Positions 42,601-54,423 of a stretch of 64,000 nt of DNA are shown piece after piece; position 1 is the first letter of the stretch; the number at the start of each line of letters is the position of its first letter. Under the pieces are notes generated by a model. That model had not been told where the DNA came from. It did no database searches and saw only the letters and a list, made by a program, of their open reading frames with translations. Made by a program: the position numbers and the translations under genes. Source of the stretch: Haematococcus lacustris (lineage: Eukaryota; Chlorophyta; Chlorophyceae; Chlamydomonadales; Haematococcaceae); assembly GCA_030144725.1 (NCBI GenBank), contig JASKMD010000026.1, forward strand, positions 4,462,552-4,526,551, given 5' to 3'.

Positions 42601-45600
42601 ACTGGCCAGCCGGGAGCACTGTCCGGAACAGCTTAAGATGAGCCAGGGCCGCCACGTGAGCTTGCAGCCGCTGGCTTAAGCATCGCGAGGTTGGGGCGGT
42701 GGGGTCGGTGATGACCCGGTGCCCACACTTCACAAGCATACCCCTACCTAGGACAACTCCTCCTCACAAAACTGCCCACACGAGTTTAAGCCCAGCCCCC
42801 GACCTGAAACCTAGAACCCTACCCCCAACACTCGAACCAAGACCACCTAAGCCTCTGGTCCCCCGACACCCAGACAGAACCCCGAGGCATAGCCCACCCC
42901 ACCCAAGGAACGCACTAAGCCCCCAGCAGCAACCCTGTTGCTCAGGCTGGCTCGACGGGGAAGGGGACGGACCACTGCAAGGAGAGGCGAACCACCAGCT
43001 CACCCCCACCCTGTGCCCTGACCTCCCCCTGCCTAGGCCTCCCTTCTGCCCTCCCCTCCTCCACTCCTCCTGCCCCAACCCTCCCCTCTGCCCCCTCCTA
43101 CTCTCCCCTCCGCTCCCTCCTAGGCTGCTTGGCAAACCAGCCCCACGACGCTTTGGGCCACAGCTGGTCGAAGTGGGCAGCGTCCAGCTCCGGGTCCTTG
43201 CCCTTGAACCTCTCCTCCCAAGAAGGCCGCGGGCAGGCCCTGGCGTAAGTGTCCAGCCAGCGGGGCGGTTGGCTGCCCTGCACCTCCTCGGGGAGCCACC
43301 CCTCCTCTTCCCTGCCCTGCTGCTCCCGCTCCCCCGCTGCCCCCTGGCCTGACACCTGCTGCGCGCCGGCCTCCCACATGTGCTCCATACCCCTCAGGGC
43401 CCCATCAGCCACCGCTGTCACCTCCGGGTCTCCCGCTGCCCCGGGGGGGCGCACGCCCCTCAGCGCGGGCCACAGGTCCCCACTGGGTGGGTAGAGGGGG
43501 TCGGCACCCTTGAGCCTGCTCCTGCGCCTCGTGAGGCTGGGCGGGTAGAGGGTGGAGGTGGGTGGCCTGCTCCTCCAGTGTCAGCCTGAAGCTGGGCTTG
43601 TTGAGCCGGGGCACCGCAGCTGGCTCCCAGGCCGCCCCTTCCTCCACCCGGAAAGCCCCAAGGGGCTGACGCCCTGTGGGGTCTAGGGGGGCAGAGGCGG
43701 CCGTTGGGGCCCACCCAGTGGGAGGGCGGGAGCATGGGGGTGCGCCGCATCACAAACCCCACCCCAGGCGCAACCCTCATGCACTCCCATTCAGGCTGTG
43801 AAGGCTGGAGGCGGTCCACCATGCCCTGCCAGGGCTCGGGGAGGCAAGCTTTGACCAGGTCAGCAGCCCAACGGGTCGCCTCTCTAGCTGGGGCAGGTGT
43901 AGGGCGTCCCGCACATGGCGGACGTGGGTCCAACCCTGCTCAGCTGCCGCATCCCTTGCTGCCGGGATCAAGCGGACTTGCGCGGTGTACCACAGCGGTC
44001 CCGCAAGCACTGAGAAGAAGGATTGGCCAGCCGGGGGCACTGTCCGGAACAGCTTAAGATGAGCCAGGGCCGCCACGTGAGCTTGCAGCCGCTGGCTTAA
44101 GCATCGCGAGGGGGGGGCGGTGGGGTCGGTGATGACCCGGTGCCCACACTTCACAAGCATACCCCTACCTAGGACAACTCCTCCTCACAAAACTACCCAC
44201 ACGAGTTTAAGCCCAGCCCCCGACCTAAAACCTAGAACCCTACCCCCAACACTCGAACCAAGACCACCTAAGCCCCTGGTCCCCCGACACCCAGACAGAA
44301 CCCCGAGGCATAGCCCACCCCACCCAAGGAACGCACTAAGCCCCCAGCAGCAACCCTGTTGCTCAGGCTGGCTCGACGGGGAAGGGGACGGACCACTGCA
44401 AGGAGAGGCGAACCACCAGCTCACCCCCACCCTGTGCCCTGACCTCCCCCTGCCTAGGCCTCCCTTCTGCCCTCCCCTCCTCCACTCCTCCTGCCCCAAC
44501 CCTCCCCTCTGCCCCCTCCTGCTCTCCCCTCCGCTCCCTCCTAGGCTGCTTGGAAAACCAGCCCCACGACGCCTTGGGCCACAGCTGGTCGAAGTGGGCA
44601 GCGTCCAGCTCCGGGTCCTTGCCCTTGAACCTCTCCTCCCGAGAAGGCCGCGGGCAGGCCCTGGCGGAAGTGTCCAGCCAGCGGGGCGGCTGGCTGCCCT
44701 GCACCTCCTCGGGGAGCCACCCCTCCTCTTCCCTGCCCTGCTGCTCCCGCTCCCCCGCTGCCCCCTGGCCTGCCACCTGCTGCGCGTCGGCCTCCCACAT
44801 GTGCTCCATACCCCTCAGGGCCCCATCAGCCACCGCTGTCACCTCCGGGTCTCCCGCTGCCCCGGGGGGGCGCACGCCCCTCAGCGCAGGCCACAGGTCC
44901 CCACTGGGTGGGTAGAGGGGGTCGGCACCCTTGAGCCTGCTCCTGCGCCTCGTGAGGCTGGGCGGGTAGAGGGTGGAGGTGGGTGGCCTGCTCCTCCAGT
45001 GTCACCCTGAAGCTGGGCTTGTTGAGCCGGGGCACCGCAGCTGGCTCCCAGGCCGCCCCTTCCTCCACCCGGAAAGCCCCATGGGGCTGACGCCCTGTGG
45101 GGTCTAGGGGGGCAGAGGCGGCCGCTGGGGCCCACCCTGTGGGAGGGCGGGAGCATGGGGGTGCGCCGCATCACAAACCCCACCCCACTCGCAACCCTCA
45201 GGCACTCCCATTCAGGCTGTGAAGGCTGGAGGCGGTCCACCATGCCCTGCCAGGGCTCGGGGAGGCAAGCTTTGACCAGGTCAGCAGCCTAACGGGTCGC
45301 CTCTCTAGCTGGGGCAGGTGTAGGGCGTCCCGCACATGGCGGACGTGGGTCCAACCCTGCTCAGCTGCCGCATCCCTTGCTGCCGGGTTCAAGCGGACTT
45401 GCGCGGTGTACCTAAGCGGCTCCGCAAGCATTGAGAAGAAGGATTGGCCAGCCGGGGGCACTGTCCGGAACAACCTAAGATGAGCCAGGGCCGCCACGTG
45501 AGCTTGCAGCCGCTGGCTTAAGCATCGCGAGGGGGGGGCGGTGGGGTCGGTGATGACCCGGTGCCCACACCCCACAAGCATACCCCTACCTAGGACAACT

Positions 45601-48600
45601 CCTCCTCACAAAACTACCCACACGAGGTAAAGCCCAGCCCCGACCTGAAACCTAGAACCCTACCCCCAACACTCGAACCAAGACCACCTAAGCCCCTGGT
45701 CCCCCGACACCCGGACAGAACCCCGGGGCATAGCCCACCCCACCCAAGGAACGCACTAAGCCCCCAGCAGCAACCCTGTTGCTCAGGCTGGCTCAACGGG
45801 GAAGGGGACGGACCACTGCAAGGAGAGGCGAACCACCAGCTCACCCCCACCCTGTGCCCTGACCTCCCCCTGCCTAGGCCTCCCTTCTGCCCTCCCCTCC
45901 TTCACTCCTCCTGCCCCAACCCTCCCCTCTGCCCCCTCCTGCTATCCCCTCCGCACCCTCCTAGGCTGCTTGGCAAACCAGCCCCACGACGCTTTGGGCC
46001 ACAGCTGGTCGAAGTGGGCAGCGTCCAGCTCCGGGTCCTTGCCCTTGAACCTCTCCTCCCGAGAAGGCCGCGGGCAAGCCCTGGCGGAAGTGTCCAGCCA
46101 GCGGGGCGGCTGGCTGCCCTGCACCTCCTCGGGGAGCCACCCCTCCTCTTCCCTGCCCTGCTGCTCCCGCTCCCCCGCTGCCCCCTGGCCTGCCACCTGC
46201 TGCGCGCCGGCCTCCCACATGTGCTCCATACCCCTCAGGGCCCCATCAGCCACCGCTGTCACCTCCGGGTCTCCCGCTGCCCCGGGGGGGCGCACGCCCC
46301 TCAGCGCAGGCCACAGGTCCCCACTGGGTGGGTAGAGGGGGTCGGCACCCTTGAGCCTGCTCCTGCGCCTCGTGAGGCTGGGCGGGTAGAGGGTGGAGGT
46401 GGGTGGCCTGCTCCTCCAGTGTCAGCCTGAAGCTGGGCTTGTTGAGCCGGGGCGCCGCAGCTGGCTCCCAGGCCGCCCCTTCCTCCACCCGGAAAGCCCC
46501 AAGGGGCTGACGCCCTGTGGGGTCTAGGGGGGCAGAGGCGGCCGTTGGGGCCCACCCAGTGGGAGGGCGGGAGCATGGGGGTGCACCGCATCACAAACCC
46601 CACCCCAGGCGCAACCCTCAGGCACTCCCATTCAGGCTGTGAAGGCTGGAGGCGGTCCACCATGCCCTGCCAGGGCTCGGGGAGGCAAGCTTTGACCAGG
46701 TTAGTAGCCCAACGGGTCGCCTCTCTAGCTGGGGCAGGTGTAGGGCGTCCCGCACATAAACGACGTGGGTCCAACCCTGCTCAGCTGCCGCATCCCTTGC
46801 TGCCGGGTTCAAGCCGACTTGCGGGGTGAACCACAGCGGCTCCGCAAGCACTGAGAAGAAGGACTGGCGAGCCGGGGGCACTGTCCGGAACAGCTTAAGA
46901 TGAGCCAGGGCCGCCACGTGAGCTTGCAGCCGCTGGCTTAAGCATCGCGAGGGGGGGGGGTGGGGTCGGTGATGACCCGGTGCCCACACCCCACAAGCAT
47001 ACCCCTACCTAGGACAACTCCTCCTCACAAAACTACCCACACGAGTTTAAGCCCAGCCCCCGACCTGAAACCTAGAACCCTACCCCCAACACTCGAACCA
47101 AGACCACCTAAGCCTCTGGTCCCCCGACACCCAGACAGAACCCCGAGGCATAGCCCACCCCACCCAAGGAACGCACTAAGCCCCCAGCAGCAACCCTGTT
47201 GCTCAGGCTGGCTCGACGGGGAAGGGGACGGACCACTGCAAGGAGAGGCGAACCACCAGCTCACCCCCACCCTGTGCCCTGACCTCCCCCTGCCTAGGCC
47301 TTCCTTCTGCCCTCCCCTCCTCCACTCCTCCTGCACCAACCCTCCCCTCTGCCCCCTCCTGCTCTCCCCTCCGCTCCCTCCTAGGCTGCTTGGAAAACCA
47401 GCCCCACGACGCCTTGGGCCACAGCTGGTCGAAGTGGGCGGCGTCCAGCTCCGGGTCCTTGCCCTTGAACCTCTCCTCCCGAGAAGGCCGCGGGCAGGCC
47501 CTGGCGGAAGTGTCCAGCCAGCGGGGCGGCTGGCTGCCCTGCACCTCCTCGGGGAGCCACCCCTCCTCTTCCCTGCCCTGCTGCTCCCGCTCCCCCGCTG
47601 CCCCCTGGCCTGCCACCTGCTGCGCGCCGGCCTCCCACATGTGCTCCATACCCCTCAGGGCCCCATCAGCCACCGCTGTCACCTCCGGGTCTCCCGCTGC
47701 CCCGGGGGGGCGCACGCCCCTCAGCGCAGGCCACAAGTCCCCACTGGGTGGGTAGAGGGGGCCGGCACCCTTGAGCCTGCTCCTGCGCCTCGTGAGGCTG
47801 GGCGGGTAGAGGGTGGAGGTGGGTGTCCTGCTCCTCCAGTGTCAGCCTGAAGCTGGGCTTGTTGAGCCGGGGCACCGCAGCTGGCTCCCAGGCCGCCCCT
47901 TCCTCCACCCGGAAAGCCCCAAGGGGCTGACGCCCTGTGGGGTCTAGGGGGGCAGAGGCGGCCGTTGGGGCCCACCCAGTGGGAGGGCGGGAGCATGGGG
48001 GTGCGCCGCATCACAAACCCCACCCCAGGCGCAACCCTCAGGCACTCCCATTCAGGCTGTGAAGGCTGGAGGCGGTCCACCATGCCCTGCCAGGGCTCGG
48101 GGAGGCAAGCTTTGACTAGGTCAGCAGCCCAGCGGGTCGCCTCTCTAGCTGGGGCAGGTGTAGGGCGTCCCGCACATAAACGACGTGGGTCCAACCCTGC
48201 TCAGCTGCCGCATCCCTTGCTGCCGGGTTCAAGCGGACTTGCGCGGTGTACCACAGCGGCTCCGCAAGCACTGAGAAGAAGGACTGGCCAGCCGGGGGCA
48301 CTATCCGGAACAGCTTAAGATGAGCCAGGGCCGCCACGTGAGCTTGCAGCCGCTGGCTTAAGCATCGCGAGGGGGGGGCGGTGGGGGCGGTGATGACCCG
48401 GTGCCCACACTTCACAAGCATACCCCTTCCTAGGACAACTCCTCCTCACAAAACTACCCACACGAGTTTAAGCCCAGCCCCCGACCTGAAACCTAGAACC
48501 CTACCCCCAACACTCGAACCAAGACCACCTAAGCCCCTGGTCCCCCGACACCCAAACAGAACCCCGAGGCATAGCCCACCCCACCCAAGGAACGCACTAA

Positions 48601-51600
48601 GCCCCCAGCAGCAACCCTGTTGTTCAGGCTGGCTCGACGGGGAAGGGGACGGACCACTGCAAGGAGAGGCGAACCACCAGCTCACCCCCACCCTGTGCCC
48701 TGACCTCCCCCTGCCTAGGCCTCCCTTCTGCCCTCCCCTCCTCCACTCCTCCTGCCCCAACCCTCCCCTCTGCCCCCTCCTGCTCTCCCCTCCGCTCCCT
48801 CCTAGGCTGCTTGGAAAACCAGCCCCACGACGCCTTGGGCCACAGCTGGTCGAAGTGGGCAGCGTCCAGCTCCGGGTCCTTGCCCTTGAACCTCTCCTCC
48901 CGAGAAGGCCGCGGGCAGGCCCTGGCGGAAGTGTCCAGCCAGCGGGGCGGCTGGCTGCCCTGCACCTCCTCGGGGAGCCACCCCTCCTCTTCCCTGCCCT
49001 GCTGCTCCCGCTCCCCCGCTGCCCCCTGGCCTGCCACCTGCTGCGCGCCGGCCTCCCACATGTGCTCCATACCCCTCAGGGCCCCATCAGCCATCGCTGT
49101 CACCACCGGGTCTCCCGGTGCCCCGGGGGGGCGCACGCCCCTCAGTGCAGGCCACAAGTCCCCACTGGGTGGGTAGAGGGGGCCGGCACCCTTGAGCCTG
49201 CTCCTGCGCCTCGTGAGGCTGGGCGGGTAGAGGGTGGAGGTGGGTGGCCTGCTCCTCCAGTGTCAGCCTGAAGCTGGGCTTGTTGAGCCGGGGCACCGCA
49301 GCTGGCTCCCAGGCCGCCCCTTCCTCCACCCGGAAAGCCCCATGGGGCTGACGCCCTGTGGGGTCTAGGGGGGCAGAGGCGGCCGCTGGGGCCCACCCTG
49401 TGGGAGGGCGGGAGCATGGGGGTGCGCCGCATCACAAACCCCACCCCAGGCGCAACCCTCAGGCACTCCCATTCAGGCTGTGAAGGCTGGAGGCGGTCCA
49501 CCATGCCCTGCCAGGGCTCGGGGAGGCAAGCTTTGACCAGGTCAGCAGCCCAGCGGGTCGCCTCTCTAGCTGGGGCAGGTGTAGGGCGTCCCGCACATCA
49601 ACGACGTGGGTCCAACCCTGCTCAGCTGCCGCATCCCTTGCTGCCGGGTTCAAGCGGACTTGCGCGGTGAACCACAGCGGCTCCGCAAGCATTGAGAAGA
49701 AGGATTGGCCAGCCGGGGGCACTGTCCGGAACAGCTTAAGATGAGCCAGGGCCGCCACGTGAGCTTGCAGCCGCTGGCTTAAGCATCGCGAGGGGGGGGC
49801 GGTGGGGTCGGTGATGACCCGGTGCCCACACCCCACAAGCATACCCCTACCTAGGACAACTCCTCCTCACAAAACTACCCACACGAGTTCAAGCCTAGCG
49901 CCCGACCTGAAACCTAGAACCCTACCCCCAACACTCGAATCAAGACCACCTAAGCCCCTGGTCCCCCGACACCCAGACAGAACCCCGAGGCATAGCCCAC
50001 CCCACCCAAGGAACGCACTAAGCCCCCAGCAGCAACCCTGTTGCTCAGGCTGGCTCGACGGGGAAGGGGACGGACCACTGCAAGGAGAGGCGAACCACCA
50101 GCTCACCCCCACCCTGTGCCCTGACCTCCCCCTGCCTAGGCCTCCCTTCTGCCCTCCCCTCCTCCACTCCTCCTGCCCCAACCCTCCCCTCTGCCCCCTC
50201 CTGCTCTCCCCTCCGCTCCCTCCTAGGCTGCTTGGAAAACCAGCCCCACGACGCCTTGGGCCACAGCTGGTCGAAGTGGGCAGCGTCCAGCTCCGGGTCC
50301 TTGCCCTTGAACCTCTCCTCCCGAGAAGGCCGCGGGCAGGCCCTGACGGAAGTGTCCAGCCAGCGGGGCGGCTGGCTGCCCTGCACCTCCTCGGGGAGCC
50401 ACCCCTCCTCTTCCCTGCCCTGCTGCTCCCGCTCCCCCGCTGCCCCCTGGCCTGCCACCAGCTGCGCGCCGGCCTCCCACATGTGCTCCATACCCCTCAG
50501 GGCCCCATCAGCCATCGCTGTCACCTCCGGGTCTCCCGCTGCCCCGGGGGGGCGCACGCCCCTCAGCGCAGGCCACAGGTCCCCACTGGGTGGGTAGAGG
50601 GGGTCGGCACCCTTGAGCCTGCTCCTGCGCCTCGTGAGGCTGGGCGGGTAGAGGGTGGAGGTGGGTGGCCTGCTCCTCCAGTGTCAGCCTGAAGCTGGGC
50701 TTGTTGAGCCGGGGCACAGCAGCTGGCTCCCAGGCCGCCCCTTCCTCCACCCGGAAAGCCCCATGGGGCTGACGCCCTGTGGGGTCTAGGGGGGCAGAGG
50801 CGGCCGCTGGGGCCCACCCTGTGGGAGGGCGGGAGCATGGGGGTGCGCCGCATCACAAACCCCACCCCACGCGCAACCCTCAGGCACTCCCATTCAGGCT
50901 GTGAAGGCTGGAGGCGGTCCACCATGCCCTGCCAGGGCTCGGGGAGGCAAGCTTTGACCAGGTCAGCAGCCCAGCGGGTCGCCTCTCTAGCTGGGGCAGG
51001 TGTAGGGCGTCCCGCACATCAACGACGTGGGTCCAACCCTGCTCAGCTGCCGCATCCCTTGCTGCCGGGTTCAAGCGGACTTGCGCGGTGAACCACAGCG
51101 GCTCCGCAAGCATTGAGAAGAAGGATTGGCCAGCCGGGGGCACTGTCCGGAACAGCTTAAGATGAGCCAGGGCCGCCACGTGAGCTTGCAGCCGCTGGCT
51201 TAAGCATCGCGAGGGGGGGGGGGGGGGGGGCGGTGATGACCCGGTGCCCACACCCCACAAGCATACCCCTACCTAGGACAACTCCTCCTCACAAAACTAC
51301 CCACACGAGTTCAAGCCCAGCGCCCGACCTGAAACCTAGAACCCTACCCCCAACACTCGAACCAAGACCACCTAAGCCCCTGGTCCCCCGACACCCAGAC
51401 AGAACCCCGAGGCATAGCCCACCCCACCCAAGGAACGCACTAAGCCCCCAGCAGCAACCCTGTTGCTCAGGCTGGCTCGACGGGGAAGGGGACGGACCAC
51501 TGCAAGGAGAGGCGAACCACCAGCTCACCCCCACCCTGTGCCCTGACCTCCCCCTCCCTAGGCCTCCCTTCTGCCCTCCCCTCCTCCACTCCTCCTGCCC

Positions 51601-52764
51601 CAACCCTCCCCTCTGCCCCCTCCTGCTCTCCCCTCCGCTCCCTCCTAGGCTGCTTGGAAAACCAGCCCCACGACGCCTTGGGCCACAGCTGGTCGAAGTG
51701 GGCAGCGTCCAGCTCCGGGTCCTTGCCCTTGAACCTCTCCTCCCGAGAAGGCCGCGGGCAGGCCCTGGCGGAAGTGTCCAGCCAGCGGGGCGGCTGGCTG
51801 CCCTGCACCTCCTCGGGGAGCCACCCCTCCTCTTCCCTGCCCTGCTGCTCCCGCTCCCCCGCTGCCCCCTGGCCTGCCACCTGCTGCGCGCCGGCCGCCC
51901 ACATGTGCTCCATACCCCTCAGGGCCCCATCAGCCACCGCTGTCACCTCCGGGTCTCCCGCTGCCCCGGGGGGGCGCACGCCCCTCAGCGCGGGCCACAG
52001 GTCCCCACTGGGTGGGTAGAGGGGGTCGGCACCCTTGAGCGTGCTCCTGCGCCTCGTGAGGCTGGGCGGGTAGAGGGTGGAGGTGGGTGGCCTGCTCCTC
52101 CAGTGTCAGCCTGAAGCTGGGCTTGTTGAGCCGGGGCACCACAGCTGGCTCCCAGGCCGCCCCTTCCTCCACCCGGAAAGCCCCAAGGGGCTGACGCCCT
52201 GTGGGGTCTAGGGGGGCAGAGGCGGCCGTTGGGGCCCACCCAGTGGGAGGGCGGGAGCATGGGGGTGCGCCGCATCACAAACCCCACCCCACGCGCAACC
52301 CTCAGGCACTCACATTCAGGCTGTGAAGGCTGGAGGCGGTCCACCATGCCCTGCCAGGGCTCGGGGAGGCAAGCTTTGACCAGGTCAGCAGCCCAGCGGG
52401 TCGCCTCTCTAGCTGGGGCAGGTGTAGGGCGTCCCGCACATAAACGACGTGGGTCCAACCCTGCTCAGCTGCCGCATCCCTTGCTGCCGGGTTCAAGCGG
52501 ACTTGCGCGGTGTACCACAGCGGCTCCGCAAGCACTGAGAAGAAGGACTGGCCAGCCGGGGGCACTGTCCGGAACAGCTTAAGATGAGCCAGGGCCGCCA
52601 CGTGAGCTTGCAGCCGCTGGCTTAAGCATCGCGAGGGGGGGGCGGTGGGGTCGGTGATGACCCGGTGCCCACACTTCACAAGCATACCCCTACCTAGGAC
52701 AACTCCTCCTCACAAAACTACCCACACGAGTTTAAGCCCAGCCCCCGACCTGAAACCTCGAACC
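39612..52764 (-). repeat. LINE-derived 1.42-kb tandem array, right block (about nine units)
   Basis: Unit marker CTTAAGCATCGCG occurs at 39835, 41254, 42675, 44096, 45517, 46937, 48357, 49778, 51199 and 52621, i.e. spacings of 1,419-1,422 bases. Unit content is as in the left block. Units differ by scattered single-base variants that recur in several non-adjacent units (for example CACACTTCACAAG versus CACACCCCACAAG, and CATGGCGGACG versus CATAAACGACG). This indicates exchange among units rather than independent insertion. There is no poly(A) tail or target duplication between units, so they are not separate retrotransposition events. All frames within are fragments without a start, zinc knuckle or RT. 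Confidence 0.92.
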
Positions 52765-52777
52765 CTACCCCCAACAC
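52765..52777 (+). repeat. 13-bp target-site duplication, left copy
   Basis: CTACCCCCAACAC, repeated at 53380-53392 around the 602-bp retroposon; it is single-copy in uninterrupted array units. Confidence 0.9.
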
Positions 52778-53379
52778 GGGGCTGGCGGTGAGGCACCTCC
52801 ACGCTATGGCCCTGGTAACAATCCGTGTTGACTTCGGTCGCACGGATTGGCTAAGCTACCTCACCACCGCACCCAGCGGTATATAAATTGGGATGCAACG
52901 GGACAGCCTTCCCAGGCTTGAACGGGCACCGCTTTGTCCAGCGGAATACAAATGAGGTCCGGGTGCCGCACACGACCGCTGCGGGTCATCGAGCTGTTGT
53001 GGAGTTGCTGGCGTCGTCAAGGAGGGAGTAGAGCTACCTCAACGAAGGACGTTCGCTGACAGCTGAAGTTTGGACTTTTGGAGCATGAACTTCAGCTTTT
53101 AGTGCGACATCCGGCGGACAAGGCTGGAATTGCTCTCGTCAACGAGGAGAAGAGATAGGTCCAGCTGCCGAGTGCACTGGTCATTGCTCCTCTCTTGCCT
53201 CTTTGTTTGCCTTGGGTGCTAGCTGTGGTCTGTGGCTACAGCTAGGGCAGCTTGGTGGGGACATGTCCAGCCTGTGTCCAACGTTTGGAGGTGGGAGCAG
53301 GCCGCGCCACAGGCGGAAGCTCCTCCCTTAATGCACGCCGGTTTGTACCGGAGTAGTTTTCTTCTTCTTCTTTCTTCTT
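52778..53379 (+). mobile_element. 602-bp non-autonomous retroposon with CTT-rich tail
   Basis: Inserted in an array unit, with perfect 13-bp target duplications. It begins GGGGCTGGCGGTGAGG and ends in a CTTCTTCTTTCTT tail. Its last 90 bases (53290-53379) match, in reverse complement, the 3' end of the RNase H/endonuclease LINE at 54309-54398. The first 500 bases are unrelated to that LINE and hold no convincing gene. A TATATAAA word lies at 52880-52887, and a 9-bp stem (GCTGAAGTT/AACTTCAGC) at 53062-53096. Best explained as a SINE-like or template element that borrows the LINE's 3' recognition tail. No clear Pol III A/B box pair is visible. Confidence 0.8.
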
Positions 53380-53392
53380 CTACCCCCAACAC
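53380..53392 (+). repeat. 13-bp target-site duplication, right copy
   Basis: Second copy of CTACCCCCAACAC. Array sequence resumes after it until the solo LTR. Confidence 0.9.
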
Positions 53393-53427
53393 TCGAACCA
53401 AGACCACCTAAGCCCCTGGTCCCCCGA

Positions 53428-53883
53428 TGTAAGAGTACACGATTGCACGGTAGGATGCATGAACAAATGTTGTTTTCTTTTACATGAAGTGCCACGTTGC
53501 CTGATGACGTTGTGTCTCACTGTATGATGTCGGTAGGTTTTAAGCGAGTTGTTGTAGTGTTTACGGAGGAGAGAAGAGACTGAACTACAATAGTCCTTTG
53601 TACACGGAACATTGTAAGACTCCTTCCTAACGGTTACGGTCGGTCTGCCTCTAACACCTACGGTCCTACGGTTCTCCACGGTTCTTAGTGAATTCGGTCG
53701 CTGTTGCTTTACAAGCAATAGTAAGTCAGCCATAGCAGTTCTAGCTCCGGCGTTAAGCTAAGACCCTAGCCGTAGTTAACGCTACGAGACTTCTAGAGGC
53801 CGTCCTTAGGCTGAAAGAAGTCCTTAGACCATTAGCGCTTGCATTTACCGGTTTTTCCGGGCCCACGCATTACCACTGTTGCA
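53428..53883. mobile_element. Solo LTR, 456 bp
   Basis: Starts TGTAAGAG, ends CTGTTGCA, and is flanked by the 5-bp duplication CCCGA (53423-53427 and 53884-53888). Array units show the empty site GTCCCCCGACACCC. TG...CA ends and a 5-bp duplication are typical of LTR retrotransposons, and no internal region is present, so it is the product of LTR-LTR recombination. It is AT-richer than its surroundings and shares no obvious similarity with the gypsy LTR at 3728-4027. The element's strand cannot be read from a solo LTR alone. Confidence 0.88.
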
Positions 53884-53888
53884 CCCGA

Positions 53889-54308
53889 CACCCAGACACA
53901 ACCCCGAGGCATAGCCCACCCCACCCTAGGAACGCACTAAGCCCCCAGCAGCAACCTTGTTGCTTTAGGCTGGCTCGACGGGGAAGGGGACGGACCACTG
54001 AAAGCAGAGGCGAACCACCAGCTCACCCCCACCCTGTGCCCTGACCTCCCCCTGCCTAGGCCTCCCTTCTGCCCTCCCCTCCCTCCTCCAATCCTCCTGC
54101 CCCAACCCTCCCCTCTGCCCCCTCCTGCTCTCCCCTCCGCTCCCTCCTAGGCTGCTTGGAAAACCAGCCTCACGACGCCTTGGGCCACAACAGGTCGAAG
54201 TGGGCAGCGTCCAGCTCCGGGTCCTTGCCCTTGAACCTCTCCTCCCGAGAAGGCCGCGGGCAGGCCCTGGCGGAAGTGTCCAGCCAGCGGGGCGGCTGGC
54301 TGCCCTGC
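53889..54308 (-). repeat. Array unit remnant (3' UTR and C-terminal frame)
   Basis: Continues the interrupted array unit to 54308, where the RNase H LINE tail begins. It reads VPFPVEPA on the minus strand and has a few more private substitutions than the block at 39-52 kb. Confidence 0.85.
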
Positions 54309-54423
54309 AAAGAAAGAAGAAGAAGACTACTCCGGCGTGGAGCCGGCGTGCATTAAGGAAGGAGCTTCCGCCTGGGGCGCGGCCTGCTCCCACCACCTAC
54401 CCTGGGTGATGGAGAGACCCTTC

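Noticed and set aside
41278..52114. Plus-strand frames of about 296 residues (MGSVMTRCPHPTSIPLPR...) repeated every 1.42 kb.
   Set aside because: They are antisense to the LINE-derived units; the minus strand carries the recognisable protein similarity.
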